This document shows, in pieces, positions 41,901-43,960 of a stretch of 64,000 bases of DNA. Origin of the DNA: Durusdinium trenchii. Taxonomy: Eukaryota > Sar > Dinophyceae > Suessiales > Symbiodiniaceae. Position numbers and translations under genes: made by a program. The stretch covers positions 515,833 to 579,832 of the forward strand of contig CAXAMN010021396.1 in assembly GCA_963970005.1 (NCBI GenBank), written 5' to 3'. Each line of letters begins with the position of its first letter. Positions within the stretch are counted from its first letter, which is position 1. Under the pieces are notes generated by a model. The model did not search any database, had not been told where the DNA came from, and saw nothing but the letters and a program-made list of their open reading frames with translations.

Positions 41901-42753
41901 GACGCTACTAGGGGCTCCTGGCATTGCTACTAGGAGCGATCGGACGCCGCGAACGTAGCCTCCTGGCCGTAATGCGTATTCTACTAGGAACAAGAAGTTA
42001 CTAGGAACAAGGGCATTGCTACTAGTAACAAGGACGCTACATGAAGCCGGTCGTCAGAGCTGGTGAGAACGCGCTCCGTGGTCTCCCACACGTGTGGAAA
42101 GAAGGAGTTGTCTGGGGAATCGTATGGGCGTCTTCCAAACGAAACATCTCCAAACATGTCTATGGGCATATCTGAGATCACCCCAGACCTCACCCTACTG
42201 ATGCCCACCATCCAACATGTGCATGTAGACGCATGTCGGCTCGCAAGCCCGGAATCCTCCTACTGCCAGTGGATCAGCATCCCATTTCAATACTTATAAT
42301 CATAGACCCCTGGAACTACCCTTGGAATATCAGGTTCGGTTTGTTGGCAAGAATGCTTGAAGGATGTCTGCCTCCCAAATGCCCTGAGCCAAAGCACACT
42401 CAGGGCTTTTCAGCAAAATGCTCTCCACTGCCTCCTTTCCCCTCTGCGCATCTCGACTTCCCAGGAAAACGTAAAATCCATGGTCTGCCGCCAGCTGTTG
42501 GCAAAGTGCACGGCCAATGCCCTTATTGCCACCTGTGACCTTGGATATGGCTGTTTGGACACCTAGCAACCACCCCAAAACACTTGGGAAACGTCGGAAT
42601 TGTGGATTTGACACCAGGAAGATGAAACCTTTTACATAACGTCACAGGTTTTGTGCAGCTGACCAAAACTCGTCTCAGTGCCATTGCCGGGGAATGTTCC
42701 CACCAGCTGGCGGCAAGCAAGCAGCACAGGCCAAGGGTCAGCAATTTCCGCAT
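14866..42753 (-). CDS. short-chain dehydrogenase/reductase, 11 exons, interrupted by a 17.4-kb retrotransposon
   Basis: NAD(P)-dependent oxidoreductase of the classical SDR family, nearest to carbonyl-reductase-like members; substrate unknown. Exons (minus strand): 42753-42664, 42539-42398, 41816-41727, 23900-23866, 23171-23088, 21485-21385, 20500-20437, 19106-19067, 18979-18911, 18055-17978, 14975-14866. They sum to 903 nt, 300 codons plus TAA, with every phase matching. Order of motifs: hydrophobic signal-like N-terminus (MRKLLTLGLCCLLAAS), cofactor-binding VTGGNKGIGR, LDVASD, NNAG, NINTYG, the catalytic-serine segment GRIVNTASASG, YGFSK (Tyr and Lys of the catalytic set), TPGY, and the tail GNGWYYGSDALRSP. 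All key SDR residues are present. Introns begin with GT, GC or GA. Just before the ATG is TTTTTTATTTTAAAG, a possible trans-splice acceptor. Edges of exons 4 and 7 are the least certain. The signal-like start suggests secretion or plastid targeting, by inference only. Confidence 0.85.
15218..16930 (+). pseudogene. superfamily 1 helicase fragment, dead, inside SDR intron 10
   Basis: Plus-strand frame with SF1 (UPF1/AAA_12-like) helicase signatures: Walker A AGVFGAGKTGS (about 16312-16345), a Walker-B-like DLLISEEA (about 16660-16685) and motif III LLLGDPKQSPGG (about 16755-16790). Three lesions are visible. A TGA at 15416-15418 interrupts one continuous frame (LLAPIPF-stop-EVFVILALFL). A one-base shift near 16685 sends the frame from EEARRSR to AAQQDMDLKSAF, where the motif III part continues. 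Similarity ends at about 16930, shortly after HEIPEVFHTLL, so the C-terminal RecA-like half is missing. The family is multicopy in symbiodiniacean genomes as I remember it. It lies antisense to the SDR gene. Confidence 0.8.
16931..17977. other. SDR intron 10, remainder
   Basis: No further feature seen between the helicase fragment and exon 10. Confidence 0.4.
17978..18055 (-). CDS. SDR exon 10
   Basis: After acceptor TTTTCAG it encodes YILTDITRGMGASKPPEEGT and KAAIY; donor GTGGCT, phase 1. Confidence 0.87.
18056..18910. other. SDR intron 9
   Basis: Non-coding. Frames on both strands look random. Confidence 0.5.
18911..18979 (-). CDS. SDR exon 9
   Basis: Encodes LIAYTMILAREHPTLKINAM and TP after acceptor ACTGAG; donor GCAACT (GC-type), phase 1, completing TPGY with exon 10. 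Confidence 0.87.
19067..19106 (-). CDS. SDR exon 8 (YxxxK)
   Basis: Forty bases: EPAGRQPYGFSKA after acceptor TGTCAG; donor GCGCCT, a GC-type site. Joins exon 9 as SKAC-LIAYTM. Confidence 0.8.
19306..20215. repeat. CTAGTAGC minisatellite in SDR intron 7
   Basis: About 900 bases built from short words: CTAGTAGCTTCTTGCTACTA, GTAGCGTCCTTGCTCCTAG, TAGCGATGCCCTTGTTACTA and GATGGCCTCCACCTAG. These combine into a higher-order unit of roughly 110-130 bases repeated about seven times with substitutions and small deletions. Each word is itself a partial inverted repeat (GCTACTAGTAGC). Confidence 0.85.
20437..20500 (-). CDS. SDR exon 7
   Basis: Encodes KRVRQDVTWEELDACMQKAIQ, the helical insert found between the Ser and Tyr motifs in this SDR subgroup. 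The donor is read as GA (GAGCGA); without splicing the frame would end nine codons later in TGA. Confidence 0.7.
21385..21485 (-). CDS. SDR exon 6 (catalytic serine)
   Basis: Acceptor GTGAAG, then EGRIVNTASASGPNYN and SAAASAERAMLTSPVTQ. Joins exon 5 as DPQ-EGRIVN. Donor GTGAGT is fully canonical. Confidence 0.88.
21486..23087. other. SDR intron 5
   Basis: Mostly AT-rich non-coding DNA, with the small CTAGTAGC-family piece at 22255-22345. Confidence 0.5.
22255..22345. repeat. CTAGTAGC-family fragment
   Basis: Contains GCCTCCAACCTAA, GCGAAGGCCTCCACCTAG, GCGATGGCCCCCACCTAG and CTTCTTGCTACT, the words of the intron 7 minisatellite. Confidence 0.75.
23088..23171 (-). CDS. SDR exon 5
   Basis: After acceptor TTTCAG, 28 codons including ETLNINTYGPKRVCDHFLP; the Asn of NINT is the structural/catalytic SDR asparagine. 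Donor GACTGG, a GA-type site. Confidence 0.85.
23866..23900 (-). CDS. SDR exon 4 (NNAG micro-exon)
   Basis: About 35 bases encoding EALYGIVNNAG. Upstream acceptor GGAG; the donor is read as GA (GAGCAC), chosen because it keeps phase 0 with exon 5. Lies 352 bases beyond the far end of the retrotransposon. Confidence 0.7.
24248..24252. repeat. target-site duplication, left copy
   Basis: GTAAA directly before the LTR; the same five bases follow the right LTR at 41648-41652. Confidence 0.85.
24253..24411 (-). repeat. 3' LTR
   Basis: Identical copy of the 5' LTR. The G6 tract of the presumed polypurine primer abuts it at 24412-24417. Confidence 0.95.
24412..24420 (-). promoter_or_regulatory. candidate polypurine tract
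   Basis: In element orientation TGTGGGGGG abuts the 3' LTR. It is short for a polypurine tract but in the right place. Confidence 0.5.
24421..24742 (-). other. retrotransposon 3' untranslated region
   Basis: About 320 bases between the frame 3 stop and the polypurine tract; no further frame or repeat seen. Confidence 0.6.
24743..31978 (-). CDS. retrotransposon frame 3: end of methyltransferase-like domain, zinc knuckles, KptA/Tpt1-like domain
   Basis: 2411 codons, -1 relative to frame 2; homology begins just before the Met (DGCMYGL, about 31987). Residues 1-60 complete the methyltransferase-like fold (KKPWKIVSW, then a C-x-H-x-C-like cluster and TKTTQLY). Next come a Cys-rich patch (about 110-140), a long helical region, a proline run (about 585), an unassigned alpha/beta region (about 640-1000), a CCHC zinc knuckle (about 1437-1450) and a Lys-rich linker. 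At about 1640-1905 is an RNA 2'-phosphotransferase fold: KLRHRIG with Arg about 1652, VRATSAHS about 1775, AFHATNLG with His about 1813, GLVPGG and RDSIHF, RPVVLYIPVWKL, and a closing SATGSLLVEDVVPF. A PCPNC...CPHC zinc ribbon lies at about 2018, then an acidic tail and a helical C-terminus. Only the KptA and zinc assignments are firm. Confidence 0.85.
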   Translation of the reverse strand: MYGLGAEFNDSHSDKKLIKKPWKIVSWNLEFGNQLSRTCDKSHSHRDCAGKYTKTTQLYNKKIVGVILKTVTKRIAAFQKSEKMMYAAPCLMIRALGSSLNERSVRDAIPNENVHTCYEHGTQTSHARWIEPLDIHACQACYVCLCDHCISSPVRFSDVAMESVGGVMNYNSNTGGYPTFIIKILDGLVEMKERGQITLPPRMSRNTHGLDVVEAWIAVGIPPLVPISINYAMSRAKSDDTRFLTASLKKLVGYMNEDEKKEITGDLVRRYKLSMATIKGRFGNDANGVFSNLSRYLVEPEEIGAIDDLWDDVRDFINNGRFNDTMVAYQQWRNLSGSAKESMNMREAADPSDHVYATRLESYYTIFSSIFYHTSDKLTNRNAKEKVKELIDTVNREVRNMALAIRVHNLDGTLDKIHVIDVLEDLVARRRGLPKYRSAAQNHMETFLGSMSVMVKYLDNCKPAVAMIIPEELRFMREKVMPMINEWIPVDPTMFRVQYNAAAAESGRQDEYNRRGSAFKSYTDYIEELKKKIEDKIIPSLPFWNMQDSEGPEPPDVAHRPKWCPPLQIYGDFTRPTAKPMPRAPRPPPPPPPFEQQNFSERPSDSSTGYGSTSYKRWGRTGGSTSAGATSRDISITTWFRMPFPMGSDKHYVFGKDYFSRDMKVYAMVSANQVPSGHTVEGPCTVNGQMTWLQYLRRLTSYLMFWHGGYQETVIDRNYHKEDAHWFAQYTNIYDSTQVSLAGGLPSPRTLYNLCYPMEAKVSDEAELELRMRETLKGFIPSVTCQPASRTIDGGSVHCEFIGAMKTSKVILMSDFGYITKSNSGKQTVFAQSLLSLGWDKVINMSCTPEYKRGVVTDPYGFIDFIHDRIDDVKRHEPTSIHVWLSLSHLVTAGEKGTYKTVIVPTDFVPRLRDAIVKLDTCCQLPTFVRVCADVEFHHAVGSFGKIANMIKDEMSLNGMMSTTSDRFWRAISVAGGGHPYSMKSGTSLVHAVMEKYLFREKMLASCFMAPDPLTEANSLHDPNLEHVLQDKERLYQYLFGDSVRGSHAYQSTAGASGENESERRKREKVRRENKMPWMDEYWGVLQPEPIYSRTQRWYVIDDFKEGEEICCDYCLVCDPADSDQKDDCYAECINGAANRCRGMSAEDYVQKRLHACARMLYNFGMGQTVSSPTVMISEMNPHVDLMKFLHEAMIIFNGNPGFQKEISFFGGIRLSSTMTENFFKTRRGPSIHVEKQIIGKAMYFQGSSDLGNVCYTKYLKTILEPEVFRNMFGDDPSEERVGDMVEALLGMLEVAQLFKHLFSGWGDIEALRTGLEESIKRVTASLYDRTTYENRKRSMIRTLDPHSEEAANVALILVRMRTMPPPEFDIDHFFEIGKEPEHGTEANDQPEAEGVDMETEFEQEKEEPDVDMSDPKTSILQAIEEFEEKIGQAEFCIHCMKSGHTTLNCEKTPSSSPTVTSVLSDWKKRVKGEVAPDDVPSGHPAEGPKKKKQRASPTPDRKVDSEFRRKEMLKARVVTMFDHDGFTLIESADGVEGGTHSYNGRKLAEVGPRDMKVVYEFVEKAFVHSSSLKPKACHQFYPLPTRREKGYKPIDPMTMVGRVELVPINGVTFAAQNSDYGNHKYPTPDCRVPEYSQASQALSRRLGAKLRHRIGRQFRTGGRLTPIKCDEGAWVSWEDLLGDNAVWEDGYHYGNIDIVTKKARLEKYLDQNYECFRITKRIRFQMLAVRVHPDELNDPDDPMEKEWIDELKGMGITKARLHNSDGWCFPVAVRATSAHSSDGGGYDVTINIDHIGSRMTNDMALSMVTAFHATNLGALTSIMRRGLVPGGLGLSGRDSIHFTCFPPWAWEQGYKGKPWLGRKVALSDRPVVLYIPVWKLQEYGLLISATGSLLVEDVVPFDEVKGAWLQCDNAEPGQPEEIEWIRLLNREPDPGSYLVLESKYGNPIMTPRYQKLESLAIEVQDDTYSEDDAKISKLLGTIEESGIYPEYDSTEWQEIFEEIVYRRAMKDYDSRPCPNCLGEVDVRLTICPHCVAVLIANGKLTHVVPKETRDRNQRSPPRDVPASSSGEATSSAGANIDEVIKKARKTAEEVIDVEESEGEEDEGVPIIMKERPDEAEGEPEYREVPQDGYGNELPQPFPFAIDELPQEAAIPIDHNFAVTQQFDLRLMKLIKSLANATFDINCFENREDVLRKFDDGQRHDTPFNRWPLVPNDPDTGFPRRLQRAEVVGMSKWTNDTYATEAWQIYEFHAHVIHPMMITAIRCGLSHKYLREVGSTRRNMSDPKARRSETQEEIIEKLAFISNFIRRLIRKTFGASRYSYYQKPDDEGTAPYKFIDISPAIKSERKNVTKEILVACRYYGIEVSDIQTQKLKLFEEQIRRGNPRNVELIKDYIGFVGADYMRQLTNG
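31966..36669 (-). CDS. retrotransposon frame 2: reverse transcriptase, RNase H and first part of methyltransferase-like domain
   Basis: Frame -1 relative to frame 1; it is open from 36741, so the Met at 36669 is probably not a start. Homology resumes with DQDHKFDPKSIPGIFAGYV, the usual copia post-integrase motif. Then an acidic, strongly Lys-rich linker (about 90-310), copia-type reverse transcriptase (about 488-760) with YVDD at 634-637, and RNase H (about 850-1000) with ADADYAG, PEAEIVAADYA, YDDNQAM and ADIHTKGF. A tail of about 560 residues follows; its last 150 hold a Rossmann-like domain with VMFAGPCTGGSAWSRYN (about 1486) and ALFELPRYCAYW (about 1540). These sit where C5-methyltransferases have the GPPC and ENV motifs. 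The frame runs out inside this domain, which continues in frame 3. Confidence 0.9.
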   Translation of the reverse strand: MGTGMNWSRKYKVWAISDFARQNLGYDAERPLRKLITPHITEKIFQDDGIEFPLKKEYERLNSTLEGMKVLRERAGSPDAPTNPELPDPDDSDDQGDDDDAPDPPDGDLKSRANEIDAIEDEKTEELAEKKKEDYSGPDHYSVGGPGDNIIYLNNDGEHVKIAKDGRLYRVGSDGRRLFHNSPRPKDYLTPEEWQKLSVKDRAMAKKAGEHVDRVVDRLTKKAKGLGSSTDKKEDEEPDELLKDLEDAKKGDEGDSEKKSKKDKKDKKAKKDKKSKKEKKSKDKEEGGLGGPGLAVPTTFREWDTDDDEDSWSPKSFISESTCVPSDEEFLTDWDESAMWEDNDDNLAMAAWKTENVYNPLNGQICCCITGDPTDNDIVDEPFPTMPCVVRDTQHRPKLMGNRLFNAVVSRPVSRAEILSNKKAMQSMLDEWGGLWDEETFDGSWLREYDEIVATSKKKGEEVHLARVHGICVEKNYQLPDDDPKRKFKGRGVLLGDQVKNQNFEAALFQDLGNSPATFEAARWADFYGCLEGNDVQMADAIRAYIQALLGGVPCWAELPWEAWPKHLQEEITRRGLKRPMCRVNKALYGHPDSGTMWEQHCDESVRALEFKPVGPEWPSMYYHEKLDLLLVIYVDDLKLAGPKENLKKGWDLLRSKLRIEPETEVGLYLGCVLSKGEDKLADGSKVTTMTYDMSALLKMSVVKYLDIVGKDTVLKKVATPMLPDVTKDHPSRAPCSTQKGLAVTCTWCGTCFSPDQAVSKARSTDDDVKSGAKEQPRGTLAPHAASLLMKLLYAARIARFDLLRAINVLARNVTKWTVADDAKLHHLMCYVHHSADQKMVGWVGDSKADLSLALFADADYAGCGQSLKSTSGAHMHVQGKRTRFPLAGGSKRQGCVSHSTPEAEIVAADYALRTLGIPSISAWETLMRTPPRIVFYDDNQAMINVMRSGRNPTMRHMERTHGISITWLYEMFKRDYLLLVYEVTARMAADIHTKGFDDANSWKHACMLINILSDDGLRSQALLDLMKPTHDGLSYAKQLQKDRYSKVPTYPYTTIPVVPPQLYQPGLSSKEGLQEIPGCDPYVMVRTPKLYRLRPPRAPPDMAYLRSTWILQDAQWQQIEDKVDPNLEPVRFDRWVERAFFQFHPLSSPLPEASAPASRHLVAATLPRLLFSLRPLIQCRELQQTLRDSSLYLSIHHCSTSALHVLNALTRLVHGGNGGSGGSSMIFDNFVSDPEEQEHSVHDSWEVDEEARTLTRIHSSPRRKAFCPGDAPSCPVDMSRIKDERMTYRQGSQFESSDFEDCVKDYWRHSGRGTHTKTHLRWTGKTVFTLRGNHAESENEEAKSAAIALCSTPKRMKTIPLKDIIIPTFVSISKAKSEESREHRIVDVNLRRHDGKIAYRYQFVLCEEDDNLAARDEQIVVDLYDIGKEPAFILLCSEECNHFTHLAAKHDCTIVTVSQSDDLTSPYGIARALAAVRSEKDAVMFAGPCTGGSAWSRYNAKVSDAIAKSIELKRALYWDLWERFETVMVRVLEIGAAALFELPRYCAYWKDQRVQSLLGGMGVCTG
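36654..41378 (-). CDS. retrotransposon frame 1: Gag, protease, integrase
   Basis: 1574 codons from an ATG 110 bases inside the 5' LTR. In order: a Ser/Arg-Pro-rich N-terminus (1-100); long coiled coil (about 110-480); capsid-like helical region (about 500-720, INIPAWPKIHDLEVWK to REIMAKWIRKS); Lys/Pro linker; two CCCH zinc fingers (about 809 and 868, C-x9-C-x5-C-x3-H and C-x7-C-x5-C-x3-H); retropepsin-type IMDTGCGHDLIS (about 1066-1077); an acidic linker; integrase zinc motif H-x3-H-x6-C-x2-C (about 1338-1352); and integrase catalytic core with Asp in ITFDPMN, Asp in AYSDDAPQF and Glu in LAERNNQF (about 1381-1474). Two CCCH fingers instead of a CCHC knuckle in Gag is unusual. Past KPSDARERE the frame leaves homology inside a (GA)7 tract and stops after about 20 residues; the true continuation is in frame 2. 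Confidence 0.9.
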   Translation of the reverse strand: MDQSDASTASFGAAAAAADRVSASHNSSPGTIEAETLTVVREVATGRARSRSPSAHSTPPGGTPRSGRSPRETRRRTDTGAVRVLALEDGSTVPVPSDSEAGDGARASTDNLRLARADGDLNAKCAQLLAEVHMLNHQNAWMVECEQRQNQIIQHETEVHEVVMTHLEECYVEGYGNQRRISQLTESRDCLLSAAHDLQYQIDTDRVAMRDRLTQLGEYADRNSAEMVSQVVNIGTEEIQAISAERDRAVTELMTAVADAENIRDLYRQEIVGLQRQSVRNKHEYAEEMKMKEAMYTSKIKWLSEENEELNNRSYNQDNFIMTIREQLKRANEEVAQARIQGSGRPSQTSNAELKKAEVKMNMLEEDILRKERMLKRLQEELIESSASEAQLKVALELKPQDMGSGCNVENEMMTKLRAELGRTEKSLRSEEKEAMEYYEGMMQNQQDMMEFEAHAARLRDERNKYRRRYEEERSNAENAAATEYGAASSSSSGGSKISRKEHEKINIPAWPKIHDLEVWKSQVVAAVVTASGDERQEDWIQWLSDAFKSPYDPFLLETSGEARFASIDAKLGITLHAIIHAAGERSHDVQLKVRQMMRRRARGTTPGMVKGREMLALIVDSFRSADNVDVMYASKHLFDLKFPGDNQLSRFLGQWDEIISGMDADDMLPDKALRNLLWDKIKDSKVMALDLSVYDNMLDKDPDKTYQKLREIMAKWIRKSIETTNKKEREKAFGNLMKATPAEKKDPKAKPKNTKADPPKDAAPVLPQNNPKDHQKKDKKQDRGRSTTKSPKGDRGRSATPADTSKIGCAFHFYGKNGCSRGDKCKFSHQEKHKSSAKKPESLKGDRSKSPGGRSTSPKPMQDQVCWNWQKGSCKFGDKCRRQHHAVPATKQEAKGKTKPKPAAPAFMLCGDIESDGEDAQPALPNVQQGKLELRFKVRFDDRADVTTFTCDPGNELNIRPLKKKKDEVQKVDTEIISSLRTLRVNSIAARVAHAKGKMMELYSAEHITKAWIQITQDEGIEVNVDLSDFNTSEVVRKDSVNYTIPGDTMFMAVERYDGPPIRFIMDTGCGHDLISREKVNAMGLTIKEGPKSVSFMTANGVTSTSEMVDINVDELPMMSEAHVLESTPSVFSIGKRCMEQGYSFIWPANQLPYLIDQNANKIPLSVHDNIPYIKVNDDDGRCLPRSDDLATILHRILLGVEFEDEATAGQETQQEEPPPKKPRRRRRKKRDNQKDRGDESDINPAVVGDEGEPEEHGDGGYSPEGGHDGEDPGINRDLDGQPEEAEDDEHGGDADSEREESDIGEDEEGLLEVDVVDGEARMSKPGVLKNEARSILHLMTHRYKNPYCKSCVRAKMKHYKTSKGAFKRKLKAFGDLITFDPMNTQKMARDGIMPDKDVLVIRDRFTGVIWGYPLKASNSDEVVQAMKHYIGKRKVTNAYSDDAPQFEVALKELRIPLDQSLPGHPQNNSLAERNNQFMMLTTSTCLLEAGLPPCFWPFAVECVSHLLNIEKLSDGSSAWLKLHKSEFPGMVIPLGAKVFFKPSDARERETKITSSTPRAYLASLQGTLWGPG
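36725..36738 (-). repeat. (GA)7 tract at the frame 1/2 junction
   Basis: In coding sense GC-(GA)7-CC. With six GA units the frame would run straight from integrase to the downstream motif; the seventh unit shifts it. Confidence 0.85.
41470..41488 (-). promoter_or_regulatory. candidate tRNA primer-binding site
   Basis: Immediately inside the 5' LTR the element reads GGTTATCAGCCGTATCC. Its first six bases match the start of the Drosophila copia site that pairs with the anticodon region of initiator tRNA-Met (GGTTATG...). Alternatively it could pair with a tRNA 3' end if the LTR's final base is offset. The primer tRNA is not identified. Confidence 0.4.
41489..41647 (-). repeat. 5' LTR
   Basis: 159 bp, identical base for base to 24253-24411. 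In element orientation it begins TGTGAATAG and ends CGTTCGCA. It contains CATTTGGCTCAAG (41594-41582), close to the end of the dinoflagellate spliced leader. Confidence 0.95.
41648..41652. repeat. target-site duplication, right copy
   Basis: GTAAA, matching 24248-24252. Five bases is the usual copia duplication length. Confidence 0.85.
41727..41816 (-). CDS. SDR exon 3
   Basis: After acceptor GCGAG it encodes QDRLQFLPLDVASD and AAEMLREQCR; the Asp-Val pair is the adenine-contact motif. Donor GTGATA, phase 1. The retrotransposon LTR starts 80 bases into the following intron. Confidence 0.85.
41876..42045. repeat. CTACTAG/GATCGGACG dispersed repeat in SDR intron 2
   Basis: CATCGCTACTAGGAGCGATC and GGACGCTACTAGGGGCTCCT occur, with a partial second pass and then CTACTAGGAACAAGAAG. 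Related copies are at 51700-51800 and 63872-63935. Confidence 0.75.
42398..42539 (-). CDS. SDR exon 2 (Rossmann glycine motif)
   Basis: After acceptor TCCAAG it encodes VTGGNKGIGRALCQQL, then FLGSRDAQRG and ILLKSPE. Donor GTGCTT, phase 1. Confidence 0.88.
42664..42753 (-). CDS. SDR exon 1
   Basis: Starts with ATG, encodes a hydrophobic leader and ALRRVL, and ends in phase 0 at donor GTCAGC. Confidence 0.75.
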
Positions 42754-43782
42754 TCTTTAAAATAAAAAATGAAAGACATCAAGCGTTTTCTGGCCTTGTG
42801 CAACCTACAGGTCCTATAGCACATGATAGTACATGATAGAAATCATATGTGTAGGAAAAAGTCGTGGAGAGTCTATGGAGGCCATGGTTGTTTGTTAGTG
42901 CCTTTTCTACTTGGCCATCTTCCCCTGGAGCCAATCACCAGCGGTGGAGCCAAGCACCAGCATTGCCATCAAAATTCTCTGCACATGGAAATGCAATTGC
43001 ATGCCAAGCACTACTCCCCTGCAGAGGAGTAGCCTTGGAACCCCAAAACCACTGGATTGTAGAGGAAAAATGGATGGATATGTTGTCCGGGAATGTTTTT
43101 TTCAGGTAATTTTCCGGATTTTTTTTCACGTTTTTTACCCTACTGTTTTTGCTTTTGCTTCTGCTGGGAGTGCTTTACAAGCACTAGGAGCAGCAGAAAG
43201 GGCAGGGGACGAAGCAGTGACAAAGGGAGGGAACAGAAAAGGTATTCCACTTACTAGGGACTTCTTTGCCGTTGTCTTTAGCTTCACTGGTTTCGGGTTT
43301 CTTTGGGCTCGGTTTCTTGTCTTTAGGGTTTCTTTAGGCGTTCGTCCGGAAAAGGCATCCCACTTGACGAAGGAGAAGCAGGAGTGAGGAAAGAGGAGAG
43401 AGGAACTATAATAGGGACTTCTCTGCGGTTGTCTTTGGGTTTCAGTGGTTTCGGGTTTCCTTGGGCTAAGCAAAGTAGAAATCTACCTTTGTGGCAGTGT
43501 CAACGCAAAGAAAATAGTAGTTGTGGTAACTGTGGTAAGACTCGTAGCGGGGTGGCCGAGTGATAGAGGTATTGGAAATAGTAGGGGTGGTGGACGGTAG
43601 TGGGAACTATAAAAGAAAGTGGGAGGGGGTGCGGCGGAGGGCGCAGCGCCTCCCCCGCAATGCAAATCAAATATAGATAGCGCTGGGCTGCTTCGTTTCT
43701 TGATTGGTGTAATTGGGTGTCAAAGCTCAAGGTGAAGGTCTTATCATCCAACTTTGTGGCAGTGTCACTGCAAAGAAGATAG
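42754..43782. other. no gene seen
   Basis: Upstream flank of the SDR gene. Within it, TTCGGGTTTCTTTGGGCT (about 43290) and TTCGGGTTTCCTTGGGCT (about 43447) mark a diverged direct repeat of about 150 bases. Around 43490 and 43753, TTTGTGGCAGTGTCAACGCA and TTTGTGGCAGTGTCACTGCA form another. Confidence 0.5.
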
Positions 43783-43960
43783 TCAGCAGAAGCAAACGCA
43801 GAAGCAAAAGCAAAGGCAGAAGCAAACAGCAAAAGGAAAATTAAAGCAAAAGCAAAAAGCAAAAGCAAATGCAGAAGCAAAAGCCAAAAGCAAAAGCAGA
43901 AGCAAAAGCAGAAGCAGAAGCAAAAAACAAAAAACAAAAGCAAAAGCAGTAGGGGAAAAA
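43783..43960. repeat. AGCAAA/AGCAGA simple-sequence block
   Basis: Almost entirely GCAAAA, GCAGAA and GCAAAC hexamers. It creates spurious Lys/Gln-rich (plus) and Cys/Phe/Leu-rich (minus) frames. Confidence 0.85.

Noticed and set aside
43547-43620. tRNA-like A box (GTGGCCGAGTGATAGAGG)
   Set aside because: No matching B box or acceptor stem within tRNA distance.
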